In this document: positions 54,554 through 63,629 of the stretch, one piece after another
Layout of the letters: each line of letters opens with the position of its first letter
Position numbering within the stretch: the stretch's first letter is position 1
DNA from: Gracilimonas sp040877545
GTDB lineage: Bacteria; Bacteroidota; Rhodothermia; Balneolales; Balneolaceae
Assembly: GCA_040877545.1 (NCBI GenBank)
Contig: JBBDNN010000006.1
Location: 108,929-172,928, forward strand
Direction: 5' to 3'
DNA: 64,000 nt
Program-made: the position numbers and the translations under genes
Notes under the pieces: generated by a model
Seen by the model: the letters and a program-made list of their open reading frames with translations, nothing else
Databases searched by the model: none
Told to the model about the DNA's origin: nothing

Positions 54554-55045
54554 TCAAAACTTCACCTTCATTCCTTCCTGAACATCATGGGAAATGCAAT
54601 ATCCGCCATTGGTTTCTACTACAAATTGTGCCGGTTCATCCGACTCAAGCTGTCGGTTGCTGAAAGGAGCCGTGTTGTGGTGAATGCGAACAATGGTACT
54701 GTCACTGTTCACAAAAATAATGTCTAAAGGCAGGGGAGTATTGGCCATATAAAAACTCAATTCTTCCTCTTCAGGGAAAATGAAAAGCATTCCGGCGTCA
54801 TTTGGTAAATTATTTACATCCATCAAGCCCTGATTTCGTGAGGCTTGATCGTCAGCTACTGCAACCACAATTGTTGATATTTCAGAATTATCATTACCTA
54901 AAAAAGTAACTTCTTGAGTGAACTCCAGTTGGCGCCCACTGTCGGTTTCTTCCTGTTTGTCGGTTCGCTCTCCACCACAAGCAGTAAAAGTAACTAGGCA
55001 GATTATAACAGCAATTCCTTTATATAATGGTGTTGGTGAAATCAT
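54554..55045 (-). CDS. DUF192 lipoprotein
   Basis: 163 residues with a lipobox (VTFTAC, about residues 18-23). DUF192 landmarks: ADDQASRNQGLMDVNNLPNDAGMLFIF, FYMANTPLPLDIIFVN, VVETNGGYCISHDVQEG. The family is small, secreted and of unknown role. Divergent from the rimP operon across the 290-base leader region. Confidence 0.8.
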   Translation of the reverse strand: MISPTPLYKGIAVIICLVTFTACGGERTDKQEETDSGRQLEFTQEVTFLGNDNSEISTIVVAVADDQASRNQGLMDVNNLPNDAGMLFIFPEEEELSFYMANTPLPLDIIFVNSDSTIVRIHHNTAPFSNRQLESDEPAQFVVETNGGYCISHDVQEGMKVKF

Positions 55046-55285
55046 AGGATGTGTTCAAAAGTTGGAAATATTACCACTTAATTTATAGTCAAAAATTTTT
55101 AAAGCAAAAACGAATATTGACTAAGGTACTAAAAAATCTCACTGTACTGTCATATTTTGAATATAATTTAGGTCGTGGCTGCTCTAACGCTATCGAAACT
55201 ATTTATGACTTTAGGAAGAAGTTTAGGACATGATTGGTTTTGATTCATTGAAATTAAAGCGAATTAAGAGTACCTTTAGGTCTGT

Positions 55286-55316
55286 AGTGAGCGTCGAAAG
55301 GCACTCGCTTTTTTTT
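55286..55316 (+). terminator. Intrinsic attenuator in the rimP operon leader
   Basis: A ten-pair stem is read from AGTGAGCGTC (55286-55295) against GGCACTCGCT (55300-55309) with the GAAA tetraloop (55296-55299); only one C/A mismatch and two wobbles. Eight Ts follow (55309-55316). The rimP start is at 55336. A GNRA hairpin plus U8 placed before the first gene looks like a transcription attenuator of the nusA operon. Confidence 0.75.
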
Positions 55317-55335
55317 GTTCCTGAATTTGGTAGAA

Positions 55336-55797
55336 ATGCAGATAGATATCATTCAAAATATTACGGATTTAGCGGCCCCTCTGGTAAAAGAGAAGGGTCT
55401 TTTTCTGGTTGATATAGAGCTGAAAACAGGTGGCGGCCAAACAGAAGTTTGGTTGTATCTGGATGCAGAAGATCGCGGTGTTACTCTTGATGAATGTGCA
55501 GAAATAAGTAAAGAACTTGGATTTTTGATAGAAGCACACGAATATTTTGATAATAAGTACCGCCTCAATGTGTCCTCACCAGGATTAAGCAGGCCCTTGA
55601 ATGATATAAGACAATACAAAAAAAATGAAGGCCGGGTGGCTAAAATCAAGTATAAATCTGCTGATGAATACCTCAAGATTGAAGGTGTAATAACAGGAGT
55701 ATCGGGCGATAAAATTGCAATAACTGATGAACATGAGCAAGAAACGATAATCCCATTTGATGCCATCGTTGAAACAAAAATAATACCTGTAATTTAA
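55336..55797 (+). CDS. rimP: Ribosome maturation factor RimP
   Basis: About 153 residues, start at ATG 55336 (an in-frame TTG at 55315 lies within the leader's T run). RimP signature: KGLFLVDIELKTGGGQTEVWLYLD, ECAEISKELGFLIE, YRLNVSSPGLSRPL. It helps 30S subunit assembly. First gene of rimP-nusA-infB-rbfA-truB-ribF, a classic order. Confidence 0.9.
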   Translation: MQIDIIQNITDLAAPLVKEKGLFLVDIELKTGGGQTEVWLYLDAEDRGVTLDECAEISKELGFLIEAHEYFDNKYRLNVSSPGLSRPLNDIRQYKKNEGRVAKIKYKSADEYLKIEGVITGVSGDKIAITDEHEQETIIPFDAIVETKIIPVI

Positions 55798-55815
55798 TTT
55801 TAATATACAAAGCTG

Positions 55816-57072
55816 ATGCAAAACGACTTATCAAAACAGATTATATCCTCGTTTGCCGAAATTGCACACGAAAAAGGCATCGATCGTGACTTGCTTCTTT
55901 CTATTCTGGAAGATGTTTTCAGAACCATGATTCGCAAGAAATATGAAACCGACGATTCTTTTGAGGTTATTCTGAACGCCGACCGGGGCGAGATTCAGAT
56001 TCTCCATGTTCAGGAAGTAGTTCCCGCGGATGAATTAAACGATCCTGTTGCGGAAATTTCTCTTGAAGATGCAGCCAAAATTGATCCCGATATCGAGTTA
56101 TATGATGAGCTTGCGCAAGAAATTCAGATTACAGATTTTGGCCGCCGTGCGGTTACAATGGCACGTCAGCAGCTTGCACAACGCATCCGTGAAATCGAGA
56201 AAGACAATATTTACGAAGATTACACCGACCGTGTAGGCGAGATTATTTTAGGCGATGTGTATCAGGTTCGTCACAATAAAGACATCCTTGTAAATCACAA
56301 TGGAATTGAATTGTTACTTCCTAAAAGTGAGCAAATTTATAAAGACCGTTACCGCAAAGGCGATACCATTCGCGCTGTTGTAACCGGTGTTCATATGCGA
56401 AATGGAAATCCTACCGTAATTATTTCAAGGACTTCTGAGCTGTTCCTGGAAAGATTATTTGAGAATGAAATTCCTGAAGTATTTGATGGAATTATTGAAC
56501 TGGTACGCATTGCGCGTGCACCGGGCGATCGCTCTAAAGTTGCGGTTCTCTCACATGATGAAAGAGTAGACCCTGTGGGTGCCTGTGTTGGCATGAAGGG
56601 AATCCGAATTCATGCCATAGTTCGGGAATTGCAAAACGAGAATATTGACGTCATCAATTTCACCCAGGATAAATTTGAATTTATCAAACGAGCTCTTCAG
56701 CCTGCCCAGGTGCTGAAAGTGGAACTCAGCCCGGATGAAAAACAAGCCAATGTATTGGTACCGGTTGACGAAGTATCTAAAGCTATTGGTAAAGGAGGGG
56801 TTAATATTCGCCTTGCCTCCAAACTGGCTGAGGTTGAAATTGATGTATTCCGTGAAGTGGAAGAAGAGGATGATATCGACATTGATGAATTTGCTGAAGA
56901 TTTCGGTGAAGATGCCATTGCTCAGCTACATGAAATCGGCTGTGATACTGCACGTGCCGTTTTAGATTTGAATGCAGAAGAATTAGTGAGCAGAACAAAC
57001 GAGAAAATTGACTTAGAGCTTGCTGAAAAGATTATGAAAGTAATTGCCTACGAATTCGAAGATGAGTCTTAA
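55816..57072 (+). CDS. nusA: Transcription termination/antitermination factor NusA
   Basis: 418 residues. N-terminal domain (to about 130), S1 domain (about 137-200), two KH domains with VGACVGMKGIRIHAIVREL and NVLVPVDEVSKAIGKGGVNIRLASKL, and an acidic C-terminal extension (VEEEDDIDIDEFAEDFG) with a helix-hairpin-like DTARAVLDLNAEELV. Binds RNA polymerase and modulates pausing and termination. Second gene of the operon; NusA could feed back on the attenuator upstream. Confidence 0.93.
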   Translation: MQNDLSKQIISSFAEIAHEKGIDRDLLLSILEDVFRTMIRKKYETDDSFEVILNADRGEIQILHVQEVVPADELNDPVAEISLEDAAKIDPDIELYDELAQEIQITDFGRRAVTMARQQLAQRIREIEKDNIYEDYTDRVGEIILGDVYQVRHNKDILVNHNGIELLLPKSEQIYKDRYRKGDTIRAVVTGVHMRNGNPTVIISRTSELFLERLFENEIPEVFDGIIELVRIARAPGDRSKVAVLSHDERVDPVGACVGMKGIRIHAIVRELQNENIDVINFTQDKFEFIKRALQPAQVLKVELSPDEKQANVLVPVDEVSKAIGKGGVNIRLASKLAEVEIDVFREVEEEDDIDIDEFAEDFGEDAIAQLHEIGCDTARAVLDLNAEELVSRTNEKIDLELAEKIMKVIAYEFEDES

Positions 57073-57129
57073 TCGGCAATTACCTAATAAAATTCTTAGT
57101 TTAACAGGCTCAATATTTAAACATTATAT

Positions 57130-59952
57130 ATGTCGTCTAAAAGACCAAAACCTTTATTTAAAGTTGCTTCAGAATTTAATGTAGCTACACAATCAATTGT
57201 AGATACATTAGCTGAAAATGGATTTGAAGCAGCAAACCGCCCTAACTTTAAGGTGACGCCGGAAATGTATTCGGCTCTTGAAGCTATCTATGGTGAAGAC
57301 AAAGCAAAAAGCGTTGATCATGAACGCGCCCGGGAAGAGTACGAAAGCCGCAGAAGCCAAATGATGAACCAGCGCAATGATAGTGTTACGCTTGATAATG
57401 TGCTTGAACCATTAGACGAAGCTGAAGATCTTGAACCACAAGATGAGGAGGAAACGGAAGCCCCGGAGCAGGAAGAGGAAACCAAAGTTCCTGATGAGCC
57501 AAGTACCCAGGAAAAAATAGTATCAGATTTAGAACCTCTTGAGGAAATTGAAGAAGAAGAGGAGGAAGGTGAAGATACTACAGAAATAGAAGAACCTGTT
57601 GAGGCCAAGAAAGATACGGAAGAAACCGAGCCGGAAGAACCACCAGCTAAAGTTGAAGAAGCAGAAGATGAAATTGAAGAGCCGGTAGATGAGCCGGAAG
57701 AGGAAGAAGACGAAAAAGAAATTGAGGCTGAAAAAGAATCAGATAAGGCTGAAGTAGAGGAAGAAGAAAAAGAACCAGAAGCGAAAGAAGAAGAAGAGAC
57801 GGAAGAAGAAAAAATTATTCGTGGTTCTGCAGGGAAACTAAAAGGAACTAAAGTTCTTGGTAAAGCAGCCTTTACCAGCGATTTAGCCTCTGAAAAAAAA
57901 CGTCGCAAAAAGAGAAAACGCCGTAAAGATATTGAGGAAGATACTCCTAAAAAGAAAAAAGAAGATACTTCCAAAAAAAGCAGTCCTGACACTAAAAAGA
58001 AAACGCGGAAAAGAAAGAAGAAAACAGAAGTTGCTGAGACTGATGTAGATAAAATGATGCGTGAAACCATGAAGAAGATGCAATCTTCTAAAACCGTGGG
58101 TAGTAAACGCTCAAAACGCCGTCGACAACGAAAGGAGGAGCGAGACGAGGAACTGCAACAACAGGCAGAAATGGAAGAGATGGAATCAGGGGTTGTTGAA
58201 ACCACCGAATTCATCACCGCTAATGAACTTGCCGATCTTCTTGATGTAGGTGTAAATGATATTATCTCCGTATGTATGAGTATTGGATTGATGATTACCA
58301 TCAACCAAAGACTGGATGCCGGAACCATTGAATTGGTTGCAGAAGAATATGGCAAGGAAGTAGAATTTGTGGATGCCGAAGAAATTGGTGAAGAACTCAC
58401 CATTGAGGAAGATGCAGAGGAAGACCTGGAGCCAAGAGCACCAATTATTACAGTAATGGGTCACGTCGATCATGGTAAAACCTCACTGCTTGATTATATA
58501 CGTGAGGAAAAAGTAGCCGCAGGTGAAGCTGGTGGTATTACCCAGCACGTTGGAGCCTATGAAGTCCTTCATAATGATAATAAAATTACTTTTCTGGATA
58601 CTCCTGGTCACGAGGCTTTTACGGCAATGCGTTCTCGTGGAGCACAGGCTACCGATATTGTAATCTTGGTAGTTGCCGCCGATGATTCGGTGATGCCACA
58701 AACAATTGAGGCTATAAATCACGCCAAAGCAGCCGGTGTACCTCTTGTAGTTGCCATTAATAAAATTGACAAAGAAGGCGTAAATCCTGATAAGATTAAG
58801 CAACAGCTGTCTGAACATGATGTAATTGTGGAAGAATATGGTGGACAGGTTCAGTATTCCGAAGTTTCTGCTCATACTGGCCAGGGAATTGAAGATCTGC
58901 TCGAAAAAGTATTGATTGAAGCAGAACTCCTTGAATTAACAGCTAATCCAAACCGCCGCGCCGATGGGGTGGTTCTTGAAGCAAGATTGGATAAAGGAAA
59001 AGGTATTGTAGCCAACATCCTGGTACAAGGCGGTACATTGAAAATTGGTGACCCATTTGTGGCAGGTTCTTGTTTTGGGCGTGTGCGTGCTATGGAAGAT
59101 GACCATGGAAAACGAGTTAAAGCCTCCGGGCCTTCTACACCTGTTCAGCTTACTGGTTTTGATGATATGCCACAGGCTGGCGACAAAGTAATTGTTGCAG
59201 TAGATGAAAAAACTGCTAAAGAAGTTGCCGGTGAGCGTAAGCAAATCAGGCGGCAGCAAGCCATGAGAACTACCAAGCATATGACGCTCGATGATATTTC
59301 CCGCCGTCTTGCCCTTGGTGAAGTTTCCGAACTTAACATCATAATTAAAGCAGATGTTGATGGGTCAATCGAGGCGTTGTCAGGCTCGTTACAGAAATTA
59401 GGAACAGACGAAGTGTCGGTAAATATAATTCATACCGGAGCCGGCGCTATTTCAGAATCTGATGTACTGCTTGCTTCCGCATCCGATGCTATTATTATTG
59501 GTTTCCAGGTTCGTCCAACTGCACAAGCACGGAAACTTGCCGAAGCTGAGGAGATTGATATCAGATTGTTCAGTGTTATTTATGATGCCGTTGATGAAGT
59601 GAGAGACGCTCTTGAAGGGTTGCTTTCACCAGAACTGAAGGAGCAAATTGTAGGTAATGTTGATGTCCGCGAAATATTTAAAGTATCGAAAGTTGGAACC
59701 ATTGCCGGTTGTTATGTAACAGATGGAAAAATTGAGAGAAATAATCCGGTTCGTATCGTACGCGAAGGCGTGGTTATTTATGATGGTGAAATTGATGCCC
59801 TTAAACGATTCAAAGATGATGTTAAAGAAGTTTCCTCCGGTTATGAGTGTGGTATCAGCATTCAAGGATATAATGATATCAAAGTGGGTGATCAGTTCGA
59901 GAGTTACAAGATCACCGAAGAGAAACGTACTCTGGAAGATTCCGCCGGTTAA
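57130..59952 (+). CDS. infB: Translation initiation factor IF-2
   Basis: 940 residues. N-terminal IF2 domain start; residues about 95-235 strongly acidic, then about 250-345 rich in Lys and Arg; IF2_N-like region about 360-435; GTPase with G1 GHVDHGKTS, G3 DTPGHEAF and G4 NKID; domains II-IV follow. Delivers initiator tRNA to the 30S subunit. The opposed-charge linker may help protein solubility in a saline cytoplasm, and the matching reverse strand shows a spurious serine-rich ORF. Confidence 0.93.
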   Translation: MSSKRPKPLFKVASEFNVATQSIVDTLAENGFEAANRPNFKVTPEMYSALEAIYGEDKAKSVDHERAREEYESRRSQMMNQRNDSVTLDNVLEPLDEAEDLEPQDEEETEAPEQEEETKVPDEPSTQEKIVSDLEPLEEIEEEEEEGEDTTEIEEPVEAKKDTEETEPEEPPAKVEEAEDEIEEPVDEPEEEEDEKEIEAEKESDKAEVEEEEKEPEAKEEEETEEEKIIRGSAGKLKGTKVLGKAAFTSDLASEKKRRKKRKRRKDIEEDTPKKKKEDTSKKSSPDTKKKTRKRKKKTEVAETDVDKMMRETMKKMQSSKTVGSKRSKRRRQRKEERDEELQQQAEMEEMESGVVETTEFITANELADLLDVGVNDIISVCMSIGLMITINQRLDAGTIELVAEEYGKEVEFVDAEEIGEELTIEEDAEEDLEPRAPIITVMGHVDHGKTSLLDYIREEKVAAGEAGGITQHVGAYEVLHNDNKITFLDTPGHEAFTAMRSRGAQATDIVILVVAADDSVMPQTIEAINHAKAAGVPLVVAINKIDKEGVNPDKIKQQLSEHDVIVEEYGGQVQYSEVSAHTGQGIEDLLEKVLIEAELLELTANPNRRADGVVLEARLDKGKGIVANILVQGGTLKIGDPFVAGSCFGRVRAMEDDHGKRVKASGPSTPVQLTGFDDMPQAGDKVIVAVDEKTAKEVAGERKQIRRQQAMRTTKHMTLDDISRRLALGEVSELNIIIKADVDGSIEALSGSLQKLGTDEVSVNIIHTGAGAISESDVLLASASDAIIIGFQVRPTAQARKLAEAEEIDIRLFSVIYDAVDEVRDALEGLLSPELKEQIVGNVDVREIFKVSKVGTIAGCYVTDGKIERNNPVRIVREGVVIYDGEIDALKRFKDDVKEVSSGYECGISIQGYNDIKVGDQFESYKITEEKRTLEDSAG

Positions 59953-59971
59953 TCCATCTAAAACAACCTAA

Positions 59972-60045
59972 AACTCTGACAGGTTTTATCCTTGCTCTTT
60001 ACTAATACTTTAGGAAGAAACCTCTCGGAGTTGTTCTTTTATTAT
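59972..60045 (+). terminator. Possible hairpin between infB and rbfA
   Basis: Two blocks, AACTC-TGAC-AGGTTT (59972-59986) and AAACCT-CTCG-GAGTT (60018-60032), are mutually complementary with a 4-by-4 internal loop and a 31-base loop; TTGTTCTTTTATT follows. It may act as a partial terminator or processing point between infB and rbfA, but a hairpin of this size is weak and could be chance. Confidence 0.35.
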
Positions 60046-60080
60046 TTATTTATTCAGTTCCAAAAACGGTTTTTAATATT

Positions 60081-60455
60081 ATGAGTTTCAGACCAAAACG
60101 ACTGGCAGAAGTTATTAAGCGCGATCTTGGGCAAATTCTCCAAAAAAGCTATCAGCCCGAAGGTACTTTTGTCACAGTTACCAATGTGGTGATGACAGAC
60201 GATCTTTCCATCGCAAAAGTTTATTTAAGCGTGTTTGCTCCTGGCAGAGATGAAAAACCAGTGTACGAATTTATTGATGAGCACGTACAGGAAATCAGGT
60301 ATGATCTTGCTTCAAAAATAAAAAATCAAGTACGCAAAATTCCTGAGCTTCATTTCTATACAGATGAGTCGGCTGAATATCTTAACAGGATGGAGCAGCT
60401 TCTGAAAAAGGCAGATATACCTGAAGAAGACCCCGACAACGAAGAAAATAAATAA
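60081..60455 (+). CDS. rbfA: Ribosome-binding factor A
   Basis: 124 residues. RbfA pattern RPKRLAEVIKRDLGQIL, VTVTNVVMTDDLSIAKVYLSVF and IPELHFYTDESAEYLNRMEQLL. Needed for 16S 5' end maturation and cold adaptation. The stop TAA shares its last base with the ATG of truB. Confidence 0.92.
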   Translation: MSFRPKRLAEVIKRDLGQILQKSYQPEGTFVTVTNVVMTDDLSIAKVYLSVFAPGRDEKPVYEFIDEHVQEIRYDLASKIKNQVRKIPELHFYTDESAEYLNRMEQLLKKADIPEEDPDNEENK

Positions 60456-61192
60456 TGGCCAAAGTAATCCCTTTGGATCAGATTCCGGTATTTGGAAAAG
60501 TAAACGTGCCTTCTAAAGACGCTGATTTTAACGCCGGAGCTATTTTTTTATTAGACAAACCAAAAAACTGGTCCAGCTTTGATGTGGTTAAATTTGTACG
60601 AAGCAGAATCAAAGTAAAAAAAGTTGGCCATGCCGGTACACTCGATCCAATGGCTACCGGCTTGCTGGTTCTTTGCTCTGGAAAAGCCACAAAATCTATT
60701 TCCCAGATACAGGAACTACCTAAAACTTATGTGGGAGAAATAACCTTTGGTACTGCAACTGCCAGCTATGATGCAGAAACAGATACCACCGAAACCGCTG
60801 ATTTCGGCCATATCACCAAAGCAGATATTCAAAAGCTGCTTGATGAGCAGTTCTCTGGTGAAATTGAACAGATTCCTCCGATGTATTCTGCTTTAAAATA
60901 TGGTGGAAAGAAACTCTACGAACTTGCACGAAAAGGACAGGAAGTAGAACGCCTTGCACGAACGATTACAATTCACAAAAGTGAGATATTGGATTTCCAG
61001 CCGCCAAAGCTACAACTCAGAATAGAATGCAGCAAGGGAACCTACATTCGTTCGATTGCCCACGACCTTGGAATCGCCCTGGATTCCCGCGCACATCTTA
61101 GTGCACTGGAACGTACGGCTATCGGTGGATTTTCAAACCCGGATGCCTTAACACCACATGAACTTGGAGATATTTTAGAAAGCCATGGCTGA
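60455..61192 (+). CDS. truB: tRNA pseudouridine-55 synthase
   Basis: 245 residues. TruB signature: LLDKPKNWSSFDVV, HAGTLDPMATGLLVL with the catalytic aspartate, IPPMYSALKYGGKKLYE and GTYIRSIAHDLG. Isomerises U55 in the T-loop of tRNA. Overlaps rbfA by one base and ribF by eight bases. Confidence 0.93.
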   Translation: MAKVIPLDQIPVFGKVNVPSKDADFNAGAIFLLDKPKNWSSFDVVKFVRSRIKVKKVGHAGTLDPMATGLLVLCSGKATKSISQIQELPKTYVGEITFGTATASYDAETDTTETADFGHITKADIQKLLDEQFSGEIEQIPPMYSALKYGGKKLYELARKGQEVERLARTITIHKSEILDFQPPKLQLRIECSKGTYIRSIAHDLGIALDSRAHLSALERTAIGGFSNPDALTPHELGDILESHG

Positions 61193-62120
61193 AATAATTC
61201 ATTTAAAAAATATTGAACATAAAGCCAATACCGTAGTTACCGTTGGTACGTTTGATGGAGTGCATAAAGGACATCTCGCCTTGATAGAAGGTGTGGTTTC
61301 TAAAGCAAAAAAAAGAAATGCGCGTAGTGTTGTGGTCACCTTTGATCCGCATCCGCGTGAGATTATTAACCCGGGAAAGGGAGGAATTAAACTGCTAACA
61401 ACCCTGCAGGAGCGGGCTGAAATCATGAATGACATCGGGATTGAAGTGTTACTGGTAATTCCCTTTGACCGTGATTTTTCATTACTCAATTCTGAAGAAT
61501 TTGTTCGTGATATCATTTATAAAAAAGTTGGTGTTTCTGAATTTGTGATAGGCTATGATCATCATTTTGGCCGCGATCGCGAAGGAACAATAGATACCAT
61601 CGAAAGCCTGGGAGTGGAACTGAGATTTGATACTCATGTAGTTTCAAAAAAAGAGATGGGAAATACAACCATCAGCAGTACGGTAATACGTAAGACGATT
61701 TCGGAGCAAGGAGATGTTAAAAAAGCTGCAGATTTTTTAGGGCGCCATTATTTGCTAAATGGAATTGTGATGCATGGCGCCGAAAGAGGCCGCCAAATTG
61801 GATTTCCAACCGCAAATATCCATCCAGAGCACGAAAATAAAGTAGTGCCAAAAAATGGAGTCTACGCTGTAAAAGTTCGGGTGGAAGAAGAATGGTATGG
61901 CGGGATGATGAACATTGGAATTCGCCCAACCTTCGATGGACAGGAAAAGACTCTCGAAGTGAATATTTTTGATTTCGCCAGAGAAATTTATGGAGAAAAA
62001 ATTCAGGTTCGTTTTATTGACCGAATTAGGGATGAAGTGAAATTCGATGGGGTGGAGGCTTTGAAAGCACAGCTGGAATCGGATAAGATGAGAAGCCTGA
62101 AAATTTTAAGCTCCAGCTAA
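61185..62120 (+). CDS. ribF: Bifunctional riboflavin kinase / FAD synthetase
   Basis: 311 residues. FAD-synthetase motif VTVGTFDGVHKGHLALIEG and TFDPHPREI in the N-terminal domain, GYDHHFGRDREG, then the kinase domain with HGAERGRQIGFPTANIHPE and NIGIRPTFDG. Makes FMN and FAD. Last gene of the rimP operon; its end faces the minus-strand gene at 62132. Confidence 0.93.
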   Translation: MAEIIHLKNIEHKANTVVTVGTFDGVHKGHLALIEGVVSKAKKRNARSVVVTFDPHPREIINPGKGGIKLLTTLQERAEIMNDIGIEVLLVIPFDRDFSLLNSEEFVRDIIYKKVGVSEFVIGYDHHFGRDREGTIDTIESLGVELRFDTHVVSKKEMGNTTISSTVIRKTISEQGDVKKAADFLGRHYLLNGIVMHGAERGRQIGFPTANIHPEHENKVVPKNGVYAVKVRVEEEWYGGMMNIGIRPTFDGQEKTLEVNIFDFAREIYGEKIQVRFIDRIRDEVKFDGVEALKAQLESDKMRSLKILSSS

Positions 62121-62131
62121 TCAGCTGTTAT

Positions 62132-62551
62132 TTACTTTCCCGCAATTTCATATATCAGTAGAGCAGAAGCCACAAACAAGAGGCCGGTATATACCAAATC
62201 TTCGAACCAGTCGATAAGCCCGGGTTTACGCTCCATCATAATAACCGGGTTATAGTAGAAGATGGATAAAAGGATAAGAACTACTGAAAAGATTAATCCA
62301 ACCCAGGCAGACCAGTCATATCCAGCAAAAAGAATAGTGATGACAATTGCTGATATTATATAGAGAGGTAAATCCTGTGTAAAAAAGGTGCGAAGTGAAT
62401 CATGCCGGGAAGTTCCGGCTTTTAACGTTGCACGATATATTTCATATAATAATGATAACGAAAAAGTGACCACTAATACCCATGCAGCGTCTATAGTAAG
62501 ATTGTTCATTGTTTTTTTGTTTTCCCAAAATAATTGGGATAAAGTGAACAA
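62132..62551 (-). CDS. Hypothetical four-helix membrane protein
   Basis: 139 residues, at least three or four hydrophobic helices (about 16-35, 50-66, 70-93, 115-134) joined by short charged loops, no recognised motif. A start at 62551 or at the internal ATG of MNNLTIDAAWVLVV is possible (the latter 14 codons in). Converges with ribF by 11 bases. Confidence 0.5.
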   Translation of the reverse strand: MFTLSQLFWENKKTMNNLTIDAAWVLVVTFSLSLLYEIYRATLKAGTSRHDSLRTFFTQDLPLYIISAIVITILFAGYDWSAWVGLIFSVVLILLSIFYYNPVIMMERKPGLIDWFEDLVYTGLLFVASALLIYEIAGK

Positions 62552-62666
62552 AACTTTTTTAAAATCAAAAGTATAAATAAATCACGTCTCAAATCTCAAA
62601 CATTTTCTCCTAACCCGGGACTTCCAAAAGCGAGGTCTTTTAGTCACCGCTTCGTTGTTCTTTATT

Positions 62667-62981
62667 TTATTCTTTAGGTTTGTTTTCTTCATTTTGTTTG
62701 AATGTCAACCCTTCCTCTTCAAGCGCTTTTCCAAATGCAGGCAATGAAGCTTTACCTATACCGTGAAGTTTTAGTATTTCTTTCTCTGTATAGGAAGATA
62801 ATTTTTGGATAGTATCAATTCCGTAATGAAGCAATGCGTTTCTTGCTGGATTACTCAATAGTGCTAAAAAGCCTGATGCAGGTTCTTTGAGTTTCTCACA
62901 AGTCGGACAGGTTGGACAATCGCTACTTTTATAGAATGTGTGTCCATACTTGCAAGTTCTTTTTGTCTTCTGCGTTGCCAT
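62667..62981 (-). CDS. Small protein with zinc-ribbon and helix-hairpin-helix region
   Basis: 104 residues. N-terminal Cys/His cluster (C10, H14, C21, C24, C27: CKYGHTFYKSSDCPTCPTC) likely binds zinc. Residues about 40-92 (NPARNALLHYGIDTIQKLS, EKEILKLHGIGKASLPAF) resemble the RNA polymerase alpha C-terminal domain, which binds DNA by an HhH. Probably a small nucleic-acid-binding protein; function unknown. Confidence 0.65.
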   Translation of the reverse strand: MATQKTKRTCKYGHTFYKSSDCPTCPTCEKLKEPASGFLALLSNPARNALLHYGIDTIQKLSSYTEKEILKLHGIGKASLPAFGKALEEEGLTFKQNEENKPKE

Positions 62982-63033
62982 ATTTATCTGTTTCTTTGTT
63001 TTCGAGATTCACTATATGCTGTTGTAAGTTGAC

Positions 63034-63399
63034 TTATTCCTCTCGAAGAATCTTTTCCATCTTCTTACCTTTCGCCAGCTCATCCACCAATTTGTCCAAA
63101 TACCTTACTTGTTGAGTTAACGGATTTTCAATTTCTTCCACCCGGTAACCACAAATAACACCGGTAATGAATTGAGCATTGGGATTTATGGAAGCGTTCT
63201 GGAAGAATAGCTCAAAACTTACTTTTTCGTCAATGAGTTCGTTCAGCTTTTGTTCATCAAAACCGGTCAGCCACTCAATTACCTGATGCAATTCTTCCTT
63301 CGTTCTTCCTTTCTTCTCCACTTTGGTAAGATAATGCGGATACACCGAAGCAAAGGTCAGTTTTGCCATCCGTGCATCATGTTCAGCTGTTGTTTTCAT
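63034..63399 (-). CDS. DUF2200 family protein
   Basis: 121 residues matching the DUF2200 pattern: MAKLTFASVYPHYLTKVEKK, KEELHQVIEWLTGFDEQKL, FFQNASINPNAQFITGVICG, YRVEEIENPLTQQVRYLD. Small cytoplasmic protein of unknown function, found in many bacteria. Confidence 0.75.
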   Translation of the reverse strand: MKTTAEHDARMAKLTFASVYPHYLTKVEKKGRTKEELHQVIEWLTGFDEQKLNELIDEKVSFELFFQNASINPNAQFITGVICGYRVEEIENPLTQQVRYLDKLVDELAKGKKMEKILREE

Positions 63400-63629
63400 A
63401 TCTTGAATTTTACATTAAGCTTTCAATTTATTTCAACTTTTCTACGGGAGAAAATGGGAGAAATCGGATTTAATTTCAAACCCCATATCACCCTTAACCT
63501 GCGGTAGAGAAGAATTCGATAAGGAGAGGATTTGAGGCAGGCCCTCAATTCAGCATTTCGCAACAGGGCTACAAAACGAGGGGAATATCTGCATTGGGAT
63601 TTCGTCATTCATAACTTTTTGCTTGTAGA

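Noticed and set aside
57318..58403. 361-codon open frame on the reverse strand, serine-rich
   Set aside because: It is the mirror of the Glu/Lys-rich IF2 linker codons (GAA/GAG/AAG read as serine and other codons). It lies entirely within infB with no ribosome site or family resemblance.
63423..63608. 61-codon minus-strand frame in the gap before the ABM gene
   Set aside because: Arginine-rich with no start context; its sequence looks like translated intergenic DNA.
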